Assembly (NCBI RefSeq): GCF_015841355.1
Contig: NZ_CP064908.1
Coordinates: 2,604,001-2,668,000 of the forward strand
Source of the DNA: Synechococcus sp. CBW1107
Lineage (GTDB): Bacteria; Cyanobacteriota; Cyanobacteriia; PCC-6307; Cyanobiaceae
DNA length: 64,000 nucleotides
Reading direction: 5' to 3'
In this document: positions 53,158-62,799 of the stretch, one piece after another
Layout: each line of letters opens with the position of its first letter
Numbering within the stretch: the stretch's first letter is position 1
The notes under the pieces: model-generated
What the model was told of the DNA's origin: nothing
Seen by the model: the letters and a program-made list of their open reading frames with translations, nothing else
Databases searched by the model: none
Position numbers and translations under genes: made by a program

Positions 53158-55371
53158 ATGGGCCGGATCGTTGGCATTGACCTGGGCACCACCAATTCGG
53201 TGGTGGCGGTGCTGGAGGGCGGTCGGCCCCAGGTGATCGCCAATGCCGAAGGAGGCCGTACCACCCCGTCGGTGGTGGGCTTCAGCCGTGATCAGGAGTT
53301 GCTGGTGGGCCAGCTCGCCCGCCGCCAGCTGGTGCTCAATCCCCGCAACACCTTCGCCAATCTCAAGCGTTTCGTCGGCCGCAGCTGGGACGAACTGGAC
53401 GACGCCAGCCTGGCCGTGCCCTACACGGTTCGGGCCAATGACCAGGGCAACGTCCGCATCGTCTGCCCTGCCACCGAACGGGAATATGCCCCCGAGGAGC
53501 TGCTCGCCAGCATTCTGCGCAAACTCGTCGACGACGCCGCCACCTATCTGGGCGAGGCTGTGGAAGCGGCGGTGATCACCGTGCCCGCTTATTTCAATGA
53601 TGCTCAGCGTCAGGCCACCCGTGACGCCGGCCGCCTGGCGGGGCTCACGGTGGAGCGGATCCTGAATGAACCCACGGCCGCCGCCCTGGCCTACGGCTTT
53701 GATCGCAGTGCGGTCAAGCGGGTGCTGGTGTTCGACCTGGGCGGCGGCACCTTCGATGTGTCGGTGCTGCGGATCGCCAATGGCGTCTTCGACGTGAAGG
53801 CCACCAGCGGCGACACCCAGCTGGGGGGCAATGACTGGGACCTGCGGATCGTCGACTGGCTGGCGGAAGCCTTCGAGGCCCGCCATCAGATCGATCTGCG
53901 CCGGGATCGTCAGGCTCTGCAACGGCTGAGCGAGGCGGCTGAAAAGGCCAAGCAGGAGCTCTCCGGCGTGACCACCACCCCGATTTCGCTGCCGTTCATC
54001 GCCACGGGCCCCGAGGGCCCCCTGCACATCGAGACCAGCCTGGAGCGGCGCACCTTCGAGTCCCTCTGCCCCGATCTGCTCGATCGCCTGATGCGTCCCG
54101 TGCAGCGGGCCCTGCGCGATTCCGGTCTCACGGCCGAGGACATCGATGACGTGGTGCTGGTTGGCGGCAGCACCCGCATGCCGATGGTGCAGGAGATGGT
54201 GCGCACCCTGATTCCACGGGAACCCTGCCAGTCGGTCAATCCCGATGAGGTGGTGGCCATCGGTGCGGCGGTGCAGGCCGGAATCCTCACCGGCGATCTG
54301 CGTGATCTGATGCTCAACGACGTCACGCCCCTCTCCCTGGGTCTGGAGACGATCGGTGGGGTGATGAAGGTGCTGATCCCCCGCAACACGCCCATCCCCG
54401 TCCGCCGCTCGGATGTGTTCAGTACCTCCGAGGCGAATCAGTCGGCGGTGGAGATCCACGTGCTTCAGGGTGAGCGCCAGATGGCCGCTGACAACAAGTC
54501 ACTGGGTCGTTTCCGCCTCTCCGGAATTCCACCCGCGCCGCGCGGGGTTCCCCAGGTACAGGTCTCGCTCGACATCGACGCCAACGGCCTGCTGCAGGTG
54601 TCCGCCACCGACCGCACCACCGGTCGTCAGCAGAGCGTCAGCATTCAGGGTGGATCCAACCTGAGTGAACAGGAGATTCAGGCGTTGCTGGAGGAGGCCC
54701 AGCGCAAGTCCGCCGAAGACCGGCGCAAGCGGGTGGCTGTGGACCGGCTCAACCGGGCCCAGACCCTGGTGGCCCAGGCGGAGCGCCGTCTGAGGGATGC
54801 CGCCCTCGAGCTCGGTCCTTACGGTGCGGAGAGGCAGCAGCGCTCCGTGGAGATGGCCCTGCGCGAGGTCCAGGTCCTGCTCGACGATTCCGACCCGGCT
54901 GAGCTCGATCTGTCAGTCAGTCAGTTGCAGGAGGCCCTCTACGGTCTCAATCGCCGTCTGATCAGCGAACGCAAGACCGAATCCGGCCCGCTGCAGGGGC
55001 TCAAGAACACCCTCGGCTCGATCAAGGACGACCTCTTCTCCGACGAGGACGACTGGGATGAGTGGGACCGTTCTCGCCCCGGCCCCTCGGAGCGCTGGGG
55101 AGGGGATCCCTGGGCGCCCCCCTCCCGGTATGGCGGCTATCAGGAGGAGGGTTACTCCTCCTATGAAACCCCACGGCTCGAGCGCTCCAGGCTCGAACCT
55201 CCTCTCCGGGAGCCTCCTTTCCGGGAGCCTCCTTTCCGGGAGCCCTCAGGACCTGATCGCTACGAACCGGCGGCCGGTCGGGCCCCCTCACCCTCCCGTC
55301 GCCGTGGAGGTGACTGGCCCTCCGAGGGGCGCGCTCGCCCCAGGGCCGACGATCCCTGGGCAGAGGACTGA
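53158..55371 (+). CDS. dnaK: Hsp70 chaperone, DnaK3-type
   Basis: 737 residues, longer than canonical DnaK (~635). The ATPase domain starts GRIVGIDLGTTNSVVAVLEGG, with VFDLGGGTFDVSVL and VVLVGGSTRMPMVQ; the substrate domain follows. After about residue 600 there is a ~130-residue low-complexity tail rich in Arg, Pro, Glu, Ser and Tyr, including three near-identical (L/F)REPP units. The long tail and the adjacent dnaJ identify the cyanobacterial DnaK3 type, which is essential and membrane/thylakoid associated in other species. Confidence 0.94.
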   Translation: MGRIVGIDLGTTNSVVAVLEGGRPQVIANAEGGRTTPSVVGFSRDQELLVGQLARRQLVLNPRNTFANLKRFVGRSWDELDDASLAVPYTVRANDQGNVRIVCPATEREYAPEELLASILRKLVDDAATYLGEAVEAAVITVPAYFNDAQRQATRDAGRLAGLTVERILNEPTAAALAYGFDRSAVKRVLVFDLGGGTFDVSVLRIANGVFDVKATSGDTQLGGNDWDLRIVDWLAEAFEARHQIDLRRDRQALQRLSEAAEKAKQELSGVTTTPISLPFIATGPEGPLHIETSLERRTFESLCPDLLDRLMRPVQRALRDSGLTAEDIDDVVLVGGSTRMPMVQEMVRTLIPREPCQSVNPDEVVAIGAAVQAGILTGDLRDLMLNDVTPLSLGLETIGGVMKVLIPRNTPIPVRRSDVFSTSEANQSAVEIHVLQGERQMAADNKSLGRFRLSGIPPAPRGVPQVQVSLDIDANGLLQVSATDRTTGRQQSVSIQGGSNLSEQEIQALLEEAQRKSAEDRRKRVAVDRLNRAQTLVAQAERRLRDAALELGPYGAERQQRSVEMALREVQVLLDDSDPAELDLSVSQLQEALYGLNRRLISERKTESGPLQGLKNTLGSIKDDLFSDEDDWDEWDRSRPGPSERWGGDPWAPPSRYGGYQEEGYSSYETPRLERSRLEPPLREPPFREPPFREPSGPDRYEPAAGRAPSPSRRRGGDWPSEGRARPRADDPWAED
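55197..55244 (+). repeat. 15-bp tandem repeat in the dnaK tail
   Basis: Near-perfect copies of the 15-mer CCTCCTTTCCGGGAG, the first one slightly diverged and short, encode (L/F)REPP units in the C-terminal tail of DnaK3. In-frame length change by slippage would alter only the tail length. Confidence 0.8.
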
Positions 55372-55376
55372 AGACC

Positions 55377-56318
55377 GTGAACCGGAGTCCCACCCCCGCG
55401 GTCGGCGAGGACCACTGGGCGGTTCTCGGGCTGAGCCCGGGGGCCGACGCCGCGGCACTCAAGCGCGGCTTTCGCGCCCAGGCGCGCCGGTGGCACCCGG
55501 ACCTCAACGGCAATGATCCGGTGGCCGAGGAGCGCTTCAAGCGGGTCAACGAGGCCTATGCCGTGCTCTCGGATCCACGCCGTCGCCAGGCCTGGGAAAC
55601 CGGGCGGGATCCCGGATCGCTGAGGCCCGAGCGCGACGATCCCTTCGCCAGGGGTTTCCCCGAATTCGACGACTATCTCGACGCCCTGTTCGGTCGACAG
55701 TCCCGTTCGGATGAACCCGGGGAGACTGAGCCCGATCTCGAGCAGGAGCGGCCCCAACCCTCCGGACCTCGGGAGGATCCAGGGGTGGAGGTGACCCACG
55801 CCCCGCCTCCACCACCGCCGGTGCAGGCCGCCAGCGACCTGGAGACGGTGGTGGATCTGAGCCCCGAGCAGGCCCTCGCCGGCACCCGCCTGGAGCTTGA
55901 GCTTCCCGGTGGCCTGGCGGTGGAGCTCTGGACACCGCCCCTGGCCGGAGATGGCTGGCGCCTGCGCCTGGCAGGGGTCGCCCCGGGCGGAGCCGACCAT
56001 TTCCTGCAGCTGCGGGTACGCCGTCCCGATGGTCTGCGCATCGACGGACTGCGGGTGCTCTACGACCTGGAGCTGTCCCCAGCCGAAGCGGCCCTGGGCT
56101 GCAAGGTGGTGGTGCCCACCCTCGAGGGGCGGGTGCAGCTCACGGTGCCGCCCTGCTCCTCCAGTGGCCGGCTGCTGCGGCTGCGGCGTCTCGGCCTCAG
56201 CCAGGGGGAGCAGCGGGGCGATCAGCTGGTGGAACTGCGCATCGTGCTGCCCGAGCAGCTCAGCGATGCCGAAGTGGCGCTCTACAGACGCCTGGAGGAA
56301 TTGTCCCGCGATCGCTGA
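55377..56318 (+). CDS. J-domain protein, DnaJ3-type partner of DnaK3
   Basis: 313 residues from a GTG, 5 nt after the dnaK stop. The J domain is at about residues 12-70, with the HPD tripeptide at 40-42 (RRWHPDLNGND). There is no CxxCxGxG zinc finger, so it is a type-II (CbpA-like) J protein. After an acidic/Pro linker, a C-terminal substrate-binding beta domain begins near DLSPEQALAGTRLELELPG. It stimulates the ATPase of the adjacent DnaK. Confidence 0.93.
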   Translation: MNRSPTPAVGEDHWAVLGLSPGADAAALKRGFRAQARRWHPDLNGNDPVAEERFKRVNEAYAVLSDPRRRQAWETGRDPGSLRPERDDPFARGFPEFDDYLDALFGRQSRSDEPGETEPDLEQERPQPSGPREDPGVEVTHAPPPPPPVQAASDLETVVDLSPEQALAGTRLELELPGGLAVELWTPPLAGDGWRLRLAGVAPGGADHFLQLRVRRPDGLRIDGLRVLYDLELSPAEAALGCKVVVPTLEGRVQLTVPPCSSSGRLLRLRRLGLSQGEQRGDQLVELRIVLPEQLSDAEVALYRRLEELSRDR

Positions 56319-56378
56319 GAGGCTCCCGGTCCGGGCGACAATCAATGGGACACTGAGCGGCTGGGATTGGTTCGGTTC

Positions 56379-56795
56379 ATGCCCGTCCATGTGCTGCTGT
56401 TCGAAGCCGGCACCGACAACGAAGGCATTCACTCCCTGGAGCTGAATGGCCGCACCGTCGTGCTGCTGTTCGAGGAACGGGACGATGCCGAGCGCTACGC
56501 GGGTCTGCTCGAGGCCCAGGATTTCCCCGTCCCCAGCGTCGAGGCGATCGAGCGGGAGGAGATGGAGCTGTTCTGCGGCCAGGCGGGTTACGAGGCCCGC
56601 TTCGTGCCGTCCGGCTTCCTGCCCAGCTCCCCCGAGGAGCGGCTGCTGATTGCCCCGCCGGAGCGGAACATGGATCTGACCCACTGGAAGGATGAGCTCG
56701 CCCGCTCCGCGGCTCCCCTCGACAGTGGCGATGAGAGCAGTCCCGAACGTGCCGAACTCGAAGCCTTCCGACGCCGTCTGGAGGGCCTGCTGTGA
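56379..56795 (+). CDS. DUF3110 protein
   Basis: 138 residues from ATG 56379 (an upstream TTG at 56367 is in frame). Starts MPVHVLLFEAGTDNEGIHSLEL, has VLLFEERDDAERYAGLLEAQDFP and ends in a charged helix. This is the DUF3110 pattern of cyanobacteria and plants. Its stop overlaps the murQ start by 4 nt, so it belongs to the dnaK-dnaJ-DUF3110-murQ run. Function unknown. Confidence 0.85.
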   Translation: MPVHVLLFEAGTDNEGIHSLELNGRTVVLLFEERDDAERYAGLLEAQDFPVPSVEAIEREEMELFCGQAGYEARFVPSGFLPSSPEERLLIAPPERNMDLTHWKDELARSAAPLDSGDESSPERAELEAFRRRLEGLL

Positions 56796-57748
56796 GGCCC
56801 TCGGAACCGGGCGCTGCCCCGGCTGGATCCGCCGCCCCCGACCGGGGTCATCTGCTCACCGAGCAGGCCAACCCCGCCAGCGCCAGCCTCGATCAGCTCA
56901 GCTCCAGCGAACTGGTGGATCTGTTCTGCCGGGAAGATGAGAAGGCTCTGCTGGCGACGGAGGCGGCGGCCCCAGCCCTGGCTGAGGCCGTCGAGGCCAT
57001 CAGCGATTGCCTGCGCTCCGGTGGCCGCTTGTTCTACCTCGGTGCCGGTACGTCCGGACGCCTTGGCGTCCTCGATGCCGCTGAGTGTCCCCCCACCTTC
57101 TGCACCCCCCCCGAGCTGGTTCAGGGGGTGCTGGCCGGAGGCGCGCCCGCACTGCTGCGCAGTTCCGAAGGACTCGAGGATCTGCGCGAAGCCGGCCGCC
57201 ATGATCTGATCGAGCGGGGTTTCTCATCCGCCGACGCCTTGGTGGGCATCGCCGCCGGTGGCACCACCCCCTACGTGCTCGGCGGCCTCGAGCATGCCCG
57301 TTCCCTGGGTGCCCTGGCGATCGCCATGGCCTGCGTCCCGACCGAGCAGGCACCGATGCCCTGCGCCATCGACATCCGGCTGGTCACCGGGGCGGAGCTG
57401 CTCACCGGCTCCACGCGCCTCAAGGCGGGCACGGCCACCAAGATGGCCCTGAACATCATCTCCACCGGCGTGATGGTGCGGCTGGGCAAGGTGTACGGCA
57501 ACCGCATGGTGGATGTGGCTGTCACCAACAGCAAGCTGGAAGACCGCGCCCTGCGCATCCTCAGGGACCTGGCCGGCGTGGAGCGGGAGCGGGGCTATGA
57601 GCTGCTCGCCGCCGCCGGCGGCTCGGTCAAGCGGGCCCTGCTGATGGCCGCCGCCGGGTTGAGTGCCGAGCAGGCCGATCAGGCCCTGAGCGCTCACGAT
57701 GGCCAGGTGCGACAGGCCCTGGAGCAGCTCGGGGCTCAGCTGGCCTGA
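56792..57748 (+). CDS. murQ: N-acetylmuramic acid 6-phosphate etherase
   Basis: 318 residues from a GTG overlapping DUF3110. SIS-fold lyase that splits D-lactate from MurNAc-6-phosphate in cell-wall recycling. Signatures LFYLGAGTSGRLGVLDAAECPPTF, GIAAGGTTPYVLGGLEHARSLGA and RLKAGTATKMALNIISTGVMVRLGKVYGN are all present. The matching kinase (AnmK) or other recycling genes are not nearby. The stop overlaps the convergent mtnP gene by 13 nt. Confidence 0.95.
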   Translation: MRPSEPGAAPAGSAAPDRGHLLTEQANPASASLDQLSSSELVDLFCREDEKALLATEAAAPALAEAVEAISDCLRSGGRLFYLGAGTSGRLGVLDAAECPPTFCTPPELVQGVLAGGAPALLRSSEGLEDLREAGRHDLIERGFSSADALVGIAAGGTTPYVLGGLEHARSLGALAIAMACVPTEQAPMPCAIDIRLVTGAELLTGSTRLKAGTATKMALNIISTGVMVRLGKVYGNRMVDVAVTNSKLEDRALRILRDLAGVERERGYELLAAAGGSVKRALLMAAAGLSAEQADQALSAHDGQVRQALEQLGAQLA

Positions 57749-58683
57749 ACGGCTGAGGCTGTCTCGAAGGGCCCCCAGTAGGGGGAGGTGAAGAGATCGA
57801 GCTTGCGGCGGGTGTCAGCCGGCACCTGCTCCTTCGGGGTCATCAGGGCATCCCGCAGGGCGCTGTGGGAGCTGCTGAGCGGCCTCTGCGCATCGATCCG
57901 CTCCGCCGCCACCATCACGATCTGCTGCGCCAGGGCCGCGTTGGCGTGCAGGTTCTCGATCACCAGATCCACGGTCACCGAGGCGTGATCCCCGTGCCAG
58001 CAGTCGTAGTCGGTGACCATGGCCAGGGTGGCGTAGGCCATCTCGGCCTCCCGGGCCAGACGGGCCTCGCTGTGGTTGGTCATGCCGATCACCGAGCAGC
58101 CCCAGCTGCGGTAGAGGTTCGATTCGGCGCGGGTCGAGAAGGCAGGACCCTCCATGCAGAGATAGGTGCCGTGGCGGTGCAGCTGGCGTCCCGCCGGCAT
58201 CAGGCTTTCAGCCACGTCCGCCAGAAGTCGGCTGAGGCTCGGGCAGAACGGATCGGCGATGCCCACATGCGCGACGGCGCCGCCGCCGAAGAAGCTCACG
58301 GGTCTGGCGTGGGTGCGGTCGATGAACTGATCCGGCACCACCATGTCGAGGGGCCGCAGCGGATCCTGCAGCGATCCCACGGCCGAGCAGGAGAGGATCC
58401 AGCGCACGCCCAGCGAGCGCAGGGCCCAGAGGTTGGCCCGGTACGGCACTTCCGTGGGCAGGTGGTTGTGGTGGCGGCCATGGCGAGCGAGAAACACCAC
58501 GTCCAGTCCGCCGATCCTTCCCAGGCGCAGGCTGTCTGACGGAGGCCCGTAGGGGGTGTCCACCGTGAGTTCACGGACGTCCTCGAGGCCTTCGATGGCA
58601 TAGAGCCCGCTGCCACCGAGGACCCCCAGACGTGCACGGCTGAGGTCGAGGCCCTGGCTCGTGGCAGCGGCGTTGGGGCTCAT
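57736..58683 (-). CDS. mtnP: S-methyl-5'-thioadenosine phosphorylase
   Basis: 315 residues. Cleaves MTA to adenine and methylthioribose-1-phosphate in methionine salvage. Features are RLGVLGGSGLYAIEGLEDV, the phosphate site FLARHGRHHNHLP, SCSAVGSLQDPLRPLDMVVPDQFIDRT, and GMTNHSEARLAREAEMAYATLAMVTDYDCWH, whose Ser/Thr-containing nucleoside pocket favours MTA over inosine substrates. Divergent from the cyclophilin gene. Confidence 0.95.
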   Translation of the reverse strand: MSPNAAATSQGLDLSRARLGVLGGSGLYAIEGLEDVRELTVDTPYGPPSDSLRLGRIGGLDVVFLARHGRHHNHLPTEVPYRANLWALRSLGVRWILSCSAVGSLQDPLRPLDMVVPDQFIDRTHARPVSFFGGGAVAHVGIADPFCPSLSRLLADVAESLMPAGRQLHRHGTYLCMEGPAFSTRAESNLYRSWGCSVIGMTNHSEARLAREAEMAYATLAMVTDYDCWHGDHASVTVDLVIENLHANAALAQQIVMVAAERIDAQRPLSSSHSALRDALMTPKEQVPADTRRKLDLFTSPYWGPFETASAVQAS

Positions 58684-58772
58684 GGGCTTGACCGACTGTG
58701 GGGAAAGCCCCGTTCAGGACCGGGGTCTGTTCTACCCGAGAATCGATACAGTCCGCTTTTGATCCGAACCCC

Positions 58773-59213
58773 ATGACCAAAGCTTTGATGGAGACCGAGG
58801 CCGGCACGGTGGAACTCGAGTTGTTCGATACCGATGCCCCGGGCAGCGTCGCGAACTTCGTCAAGCTGGCTGAATCGGGCTTCTACGACGGCCTGGCCTT
58901 CCATCGCGTCATCGATGGCTTCATGGCCCAGGGCGGCTGCCCCAACACCCGCGCCGGCGCCAGTGGCATGCCCGGCACCGGTGGCCCCGGATACATGATT
59001 CCCTGTGAGATCAACAGCCGCAAGCACCAGGCCGGCACCCTCTCGATGGCCCATGCCGGCAAGAACACCGGCGGCAGCCAGTTCTTTCTCTGCCATGACG
59101 CCCAGCCTCACCTCGATGGGGTCCACACCGTGTTCGGTCAGGCCAGCAACGTGGATGTGGTCCTGGCGATCCGCAAGGGCACCCGCATCACGAAGGTGAC
59201 GATCCTGCCCTGA
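58773..59213 (+). CDS. peptidyl-prolyl cis-trans isomerase, cyclophilin type
   Basis: 146 residues from ATG 58773, no signal, so cytoplasmic. [15 protein letters not shown] holds the active-site Arg and Phe, [17 protein letters not shown] the rest of the pocket. Accelerates proline isomerisation during folding; PpiB-like. The segment ITKVTILP ends the protein as usual. Convergent with ribBA. Confidence 0.95.
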   Translation: MTKALMETEAGTVELELFDTDAPGSVANFVKLAESGFYDGLAFHRVIDGFMAQGGCPNTRAGASGMPGTGGPGYMIPCEINSRKHQAGTLSMAHAGKNTGGSQFFLCHDAQPHLDGVHTVFGQASNVDVVLAIRKGTRITKVTILP

Positions 59214-59236
59214 GGGGGCCTGTCCCGGCCCAGGCT

Positions 59237-59266
59237 GCGCTGGGTCTGAATGTTCAGACCCAGCGC
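59237..59266. terminator. 14-bp inverted repeat straddling the ribBA stop codon
   Basis: GCGCTGGGTCTGAA (59237-59250) and TTCAGACCCAGCGC (59253-59266) are perfect reverse complements with two bases between. The right arm includes the ribBA stop codon and its last codons, and the left arm lies 23 nt after the cyclophilin stop. A likely bidirectional 3' end structure for the two convergent genes; no T-tract. Confidence 0.75.
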
Positions 59267-60942
59267 ACGAAGGCCCCGGGAGTCGTCGCCAGCCGGGGGC
59301 TCGCCTGAGTGAGCTCCTGCAGCGGTCGGCACTCGGGCTCCAGGGTTGCGCTGGGGTGGGCGCTGCGCTGAGCGTCGGGACTCAGCAGCAGGCTCACGGC
59401 CCTGGTGCCGGACCAACCGGCCATCAGGGTCAGGGCTGAGAGCAGATCAGCCTCGGTCAGGCGCTGGTCTCCTCCGGGCGGCTGGGCGAGCAACAGCGCC
59501 AGCTGCGGTTGACCCAGCAGAGCCAGCAGGCGGGGATGTTCCTCCCGCAGCAGCTCCAGCCCCCGCTGGCTGGCCCACTGCCGCAGCTGGGGCCAGTGCT
59601 CGGCTTCCGCCAGCTCCGGCGCCACGGTCGTGGCGGTCCAGGAGATCACCGCCGTGGGCCCGCCCGCCCCCGTGTGCTCCCTGACCGGGCCGGAGTGCAT
59701 CAGATGGCCGAGCTTGGTCTGTTTGGTGAGCAGGTAGGCGGCGTTGTGCTGGCCCGGATCCATCACCAGCGGCACCCGGTCTTCCACCCGCAGCCCGTAG
59801 CCGCCGAGGCCGGCGATCTTGCGCGGGTTGTTGGTGATCAGGCGCAGGTGATGAACCCCCAGATCACTGAGAATCTGCGCCCCGACGCCGTAGTTGCGCA
59901 GGTCGGCGGGAAAGCCGAGGCGCTCATTGGCTTCGACGGTGTCCAGGCCGCCATCCTGAAGGCTGTAGGCCCTGAGCTTGTTGATCAGGCCGATGCCACG
60001 ACCCTCCTGGCGCAGATAGACCACCACGCCTTCGCCGGCGGCTTCGATCATGCGCAGGGCCGCCTCCAGCTGGGGCCGGCAATCACAGCGCAGGGAGCCG
60101 AAAGCATCGCCGGTGAGGCATTCCGAATGCACCCGCACCAGCACCGGTGCGCTGGCCAGCTCGGGGTGCCCCTTGACGATCGCCACATGCTCACTGTCGT
60201 CGAGCTCATTGCGGTACCCGATCGCCCGGAACTGCCCGAAGGCACTCGGCATCTCGGCTTCGGCCTGGCGGCGCACGAAGCGTTCCGTTTCGAGCCGGTA
60301 GCTGATCAGGTCGGCGATGTTGATCAGCCGCAGGCCATGGCGCCGGGCGTAGCTCACCAGCTGGGGCAGGCGGGCCATTGAACCATCGGGATTCTGGATC
60401 TCGCAGATCACTCCAGCCGGATACAGGCCGGAGAGTCGGGCGAGATCGACGGCCGCCTCGGTGTGCCCGGCCCGCTTGAGCACTCCTCCCTGGCGTGCCC
60501 GCAGGGGGAAGATGTGCCCCGGCCGACGCAGGTCCGACGGGCGGCTGGCCGGATGGATCGCCACCTGAATCGTGCGGGCCCGGTCGTCGGCGCTGATGCC
60601 CGTGCTCACGCCGTTTTCGGGCCCTGCATCGACGCTGACCGTGAAGGCGGTCTGGTTGCTGTCCGTGTTGCGGTCGACCATCAGGGGCAGCTCGAGCGCG
60701 TCGAGCCGCTCCCCTTCCATGGCCAGGCAGATCAGGCCACGGGCTTCGGTGGCCATGAAGTTGATCTGCTCGGGCGTGGCGAACTGGGCCGCGCAGATCA
60801 GATCCCCTTCGTTTTCGCGATTTTCGTCATCGACGACGACGATCATCTCGCCGTTACGGATGCCGGCGAGGGCATCGGCGATCGAATCGAAAAGGATCGG
60901 GTCATGGCCCGGATCAGCCAGAGGGGGGGCGTCAGAGGCCAA
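59254..60942 (-). CDS. ribBA: bifunctional 3,4-DHBP synthase / GTP cyclohydrolase II
   Basis: 562 residues from a TTG start ([15 protein letters not shown]). The N-terminal RibB domain has [20 protein letters not shown] and [22 protein letters not shown], then the RibA domain with the zinc Cys set in [16 protein letters not shown] and [19 protein letters not shown] ~140-residue C-terminal extension after [12 protein letters not shown] has no motif I can name; similarly long forms occur in cyanobacteria. Two committed steps of riboflavin synthesis, from ribulose-5-phosphate and GTP. Confidence 0.95.
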   Translation of the reverse strand: MASDAPPLADPGHDPILFDSIADALAGIRNGEMIVVVDDENRENEGDLICAAQFATPEQINFMATEARGLICLAMEGERLDALELPLMVDRNTDSNQTAFTVSVDAGPENGVSTGISADDRARTIQVAIHPASRPSDLRRPGHIFPLRARQGGVLKRAGHTEAAVDLARLSGLYPAGVICEIQNPDGSMARLPQLVSYARRHGLRLINIADLISYRLETERFVRRQAEAEMPSAFGQFRAIGYRNELDDSEHVAIVKGHPELASAPVLVRVHSECLTGDAFGSLRCDCRPQLEAALRMIEAAGEGVVVYLRQEGRGIGLINKLRAYSLQDGGLDTVEANERLGFPADLRNYGVGAQILSDLGVHHLRLITNNPRKIAGLGGYGLRVEDRVPLVMDPGQHNAAYLLTKQTKLGHLMHSGPVREHTGAGGPTAVISWTATTVAPELAEAEHWPQLRQWASQRGLELLREEHPRLLALLGQPQLALLLAQPPGGDQRLTEADLLSALTLMAGWSGTRAVSLLLSPDAQRSAHPSATLEPECRPLQELTQASPRLATTPGAFVRWV

Positions 60943-61069
60943 GGCCGGGGGAGCGGAATGCTCGGAGCGAACAGTCAGAACAGCTGGACCAGGTATCAGG
61001 CATTCTCTATCAGTTGCGGTCTCAACGTGAGCGGGGGCCCGGTACGATCAGCGCCCCAGATCCTCCGGC

Positions 61070-62146
61070 ATGGTCAGCCCCACAGCAGCCCGGCGCGTCG
61101 CGGTGATCGGCGCCAGCGGCTATGGCGGCCTTCAGACTCTGCGCCTGCTCCAGGACCACCCCGAATTCGTGGTCAGTTATCTGGGGGGCGAGCGCAGTGC
61201 CGGTCAGGCCTGGAGCGAACTGGTCCCCTTCCTGCCCCTCGAGGGCAATCCGGTGGTGCGGGTCCCCGATCCCGATGCGATCGCCGCCGAGGCCGATTTC
61301 GCCGTGCTCAGCCTGCCCAGTGGGCTGGCCTCCCAGCTGGTGCCAGCCCTGCTGGAGCGGGAGGTGAAAGTGGTGGATCTCTCCGCCGACTACCGCTACC
61401 GCTCCCTGGCTCAGTGGAAGGAGGTGTACTCCGGCGAGGCCGAACGGTTCGAGCGTCAGGATGACGCTCTCTGCGCCGAGGCGGTCTACGGCCTGGTGGA
61501 GTGGGACGAGACGCGCATCAGTGCGGCCCGCCTGGTGGCGGCCCCTGGCTGCTTCCCCACGGCCAGTCTGCTGCCGCTGCTGCCCTTTCTCAAGCAGGGA
61601 CTGATCGATCGCAGCGGCATCATCATCGATGCCAAGACCGGCACCTCCGGCGGTGGCCGCGCCGCCAAGGAGACTCTGCTCCTGGCGGAAGCGGCCGAGG
61701 CCGTGGCTCCCTATGGAGTGGTGGGGCACCGCCACACCAGCGAGATCGAGCAGACCGCCAGCCAGGTGGCCGGCCAGCCGATCCAGCTGCAGTTCACACC
61801 GCATCTGATGCCGATGGTGCGGGGTCTGCTGGCCACGGTCTATGGGCGGCTGCGGGATCCGGGACTGACCGCCGAGGACTGCACCACCGTGCTGCAGGCC
61901 GCCTATCGCCACAGTCCCTGTGTGGAGGTGCTCCCTGTGGGCACCTACCCCTCCACCAAATGGACCCGCCAGACCAACCGGGCCCTGCTCTCGGTGCAGG
62001 TCGACAGTCGCACCGGCCAGCTGATCCTGATGAGCGCCGTCGACAATCTGATCAAGGGCCAGGCGGGGCAGGGGGTTCAGTGCCTCAACCTGATGGCCGG
62101 CCTGCCGGCGCCGATGGGTCTGCCGCTGCTGCCGTTCTATCCCTGA
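61070..62146 (+). CDS. argC: N-acetyl-gamma-glutamyl-phosphate reductase
   Basis: 358 residues. NADPH-dependent reduction of N-acetylglutamyl phosphate in arginine synthesis. The Rossmann start is RRVAVIGASGYGGLQTLRLL and the catalytic Cys is C161 in VAAPGCFPTASLLPLLPFL; the HTPHLMP-like segment reads LQFTPHLMPMVRGLLATVY. Divergent from ribBA with 127 nt between, and overlapping the purN end by 62 nt. Confidence 0.96.
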   Translation: MVSPTAARRVAVIGASGYGGLQTLRLLQDHPEFVVSYLGGERSAGQAWSELVPFLPLEGNPVVRVPDPDAIAAEADFAVLSLPSGLASQLVPALLEREVKVVDLSADYRYRSLAQWKEVYSGEAERFERQDDALCAEAVYGLVEWDETRISAARLVAAPGCFPTASLLPLLPFLKQGLIDRSGIIIDAKTGTSGGGRAAKETLLLAEAAEAVAPYGVVGHRHTSEIEQTASQVAGQPIQLQFTPHLMPMVRGLLATVYGRLRDPGLTAEDCTTVLQAAYRHSPCVEVLPVGTYPSTKWTRQTNRALLSVQVDSRTGQLILMSAVDNLIKGQAGQGVQCLNLMAGLPAPMGLPLLPFYP

Positions 62147-62792
62147 GCCTGGCGGCGGCGAGGGCCACCGCCAGGGGCAGCAGGCGGTGCTCCTGCTGGT
62201 GAATCCTGGCCGCCAGGCTGTCGCGATCGTCGCCGGGGAACACCGGAACGGCAGCCTGGGCCAGGATCGGACCTCCGTCGAGGTCCTCGGTCACCAGGTG
62301 GGCGGTGCAGCCGCTGAGGGTGACTCCGGCCGCAAGGGCCTGCCCCACGGCATCGAGCCCGCGGAAGCTGGGCAGCAACGATGGGTGGATGTTGATCAGG
62401 CGCGAGGGGAAGGCGCCGATCAGACGCGGGGTGACGATCCGCATCCAGCCGGCCATCACCACCAGATCCACGCCGGTGGTCGCAAAGGTTTCGATCAGGG
62501 CGCCATCCAGCTCCTCACGGCTTCGGTGCCGGCGGTGATCCACCAGGGCGCAGGGAATCCCCAGCCGATGGGCCCGTTCCTGGGCGCCGCAGCCGGGATT
62601 GTTCACCACCAGCTGGAGCACACGCCCCCTCAGGGGGCCTTCGCGGCAGGCCGTCACCAGCGCTTCGAAATTGGACCCCTCTCCGGAGGCCATCACCCCA
62701 AGCCGCAGATCGCCGGCCTGTGGGGGCCAGGGCTGTGCCAACGGCCACTGGACACAACCGGGCGGATCGCTAGGGTCTGGCGAAGCGGGCAT
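62085..62792 (-). CDS. purN: phosphoribosylglycinamide formyltransferase
   Basis: 235 residues from ATG 62792; an ATG at 62816 would overlap ycf35. Transfers formyl from 10-formyl-THF to GAR in purine synthesis. The core starts LGVMASGEGSNFEALVTACR, the formyl-binding/catalytic region is DLVVMAGWMRIVTPRLI with NIHPSLLPSFRGLDAV, then VTEDLDGGPILAQAAVPV. The last ~25 residues overlap the argC 3' end and could be a late stop. Confidence 0.93.
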   Translation of the reverse strand: MPASPDPSDPPGCVQWPLAQPWPPQAGDLRLGVMASGEGSNFEALVTACREGPLRGRVLQLVVNNPGCGAQERAHRLGIPCALVDHRRHRSREELDGALIETFATTGVDLVVMAGWMRIVTPRLIGAFPSRLINIHPSLLPSFRGLDAVGQALAAGVTLSGCTAHLVTEDLDGGPILAQAAVPVFPGDDRDSLAARIHQQEHRLLPLAVALAAARLRDRTAAAADPSAPAGRPSG

Positions 62793-62799
62793 TGGCGTC

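Noticed and set aside
60943-61069. Possible FMN riboswitch upstream of ribBA
   Set aside because: The 127-nt leader lacks the conserved RFN element sequences; nothing beyond a short leader can be supported.
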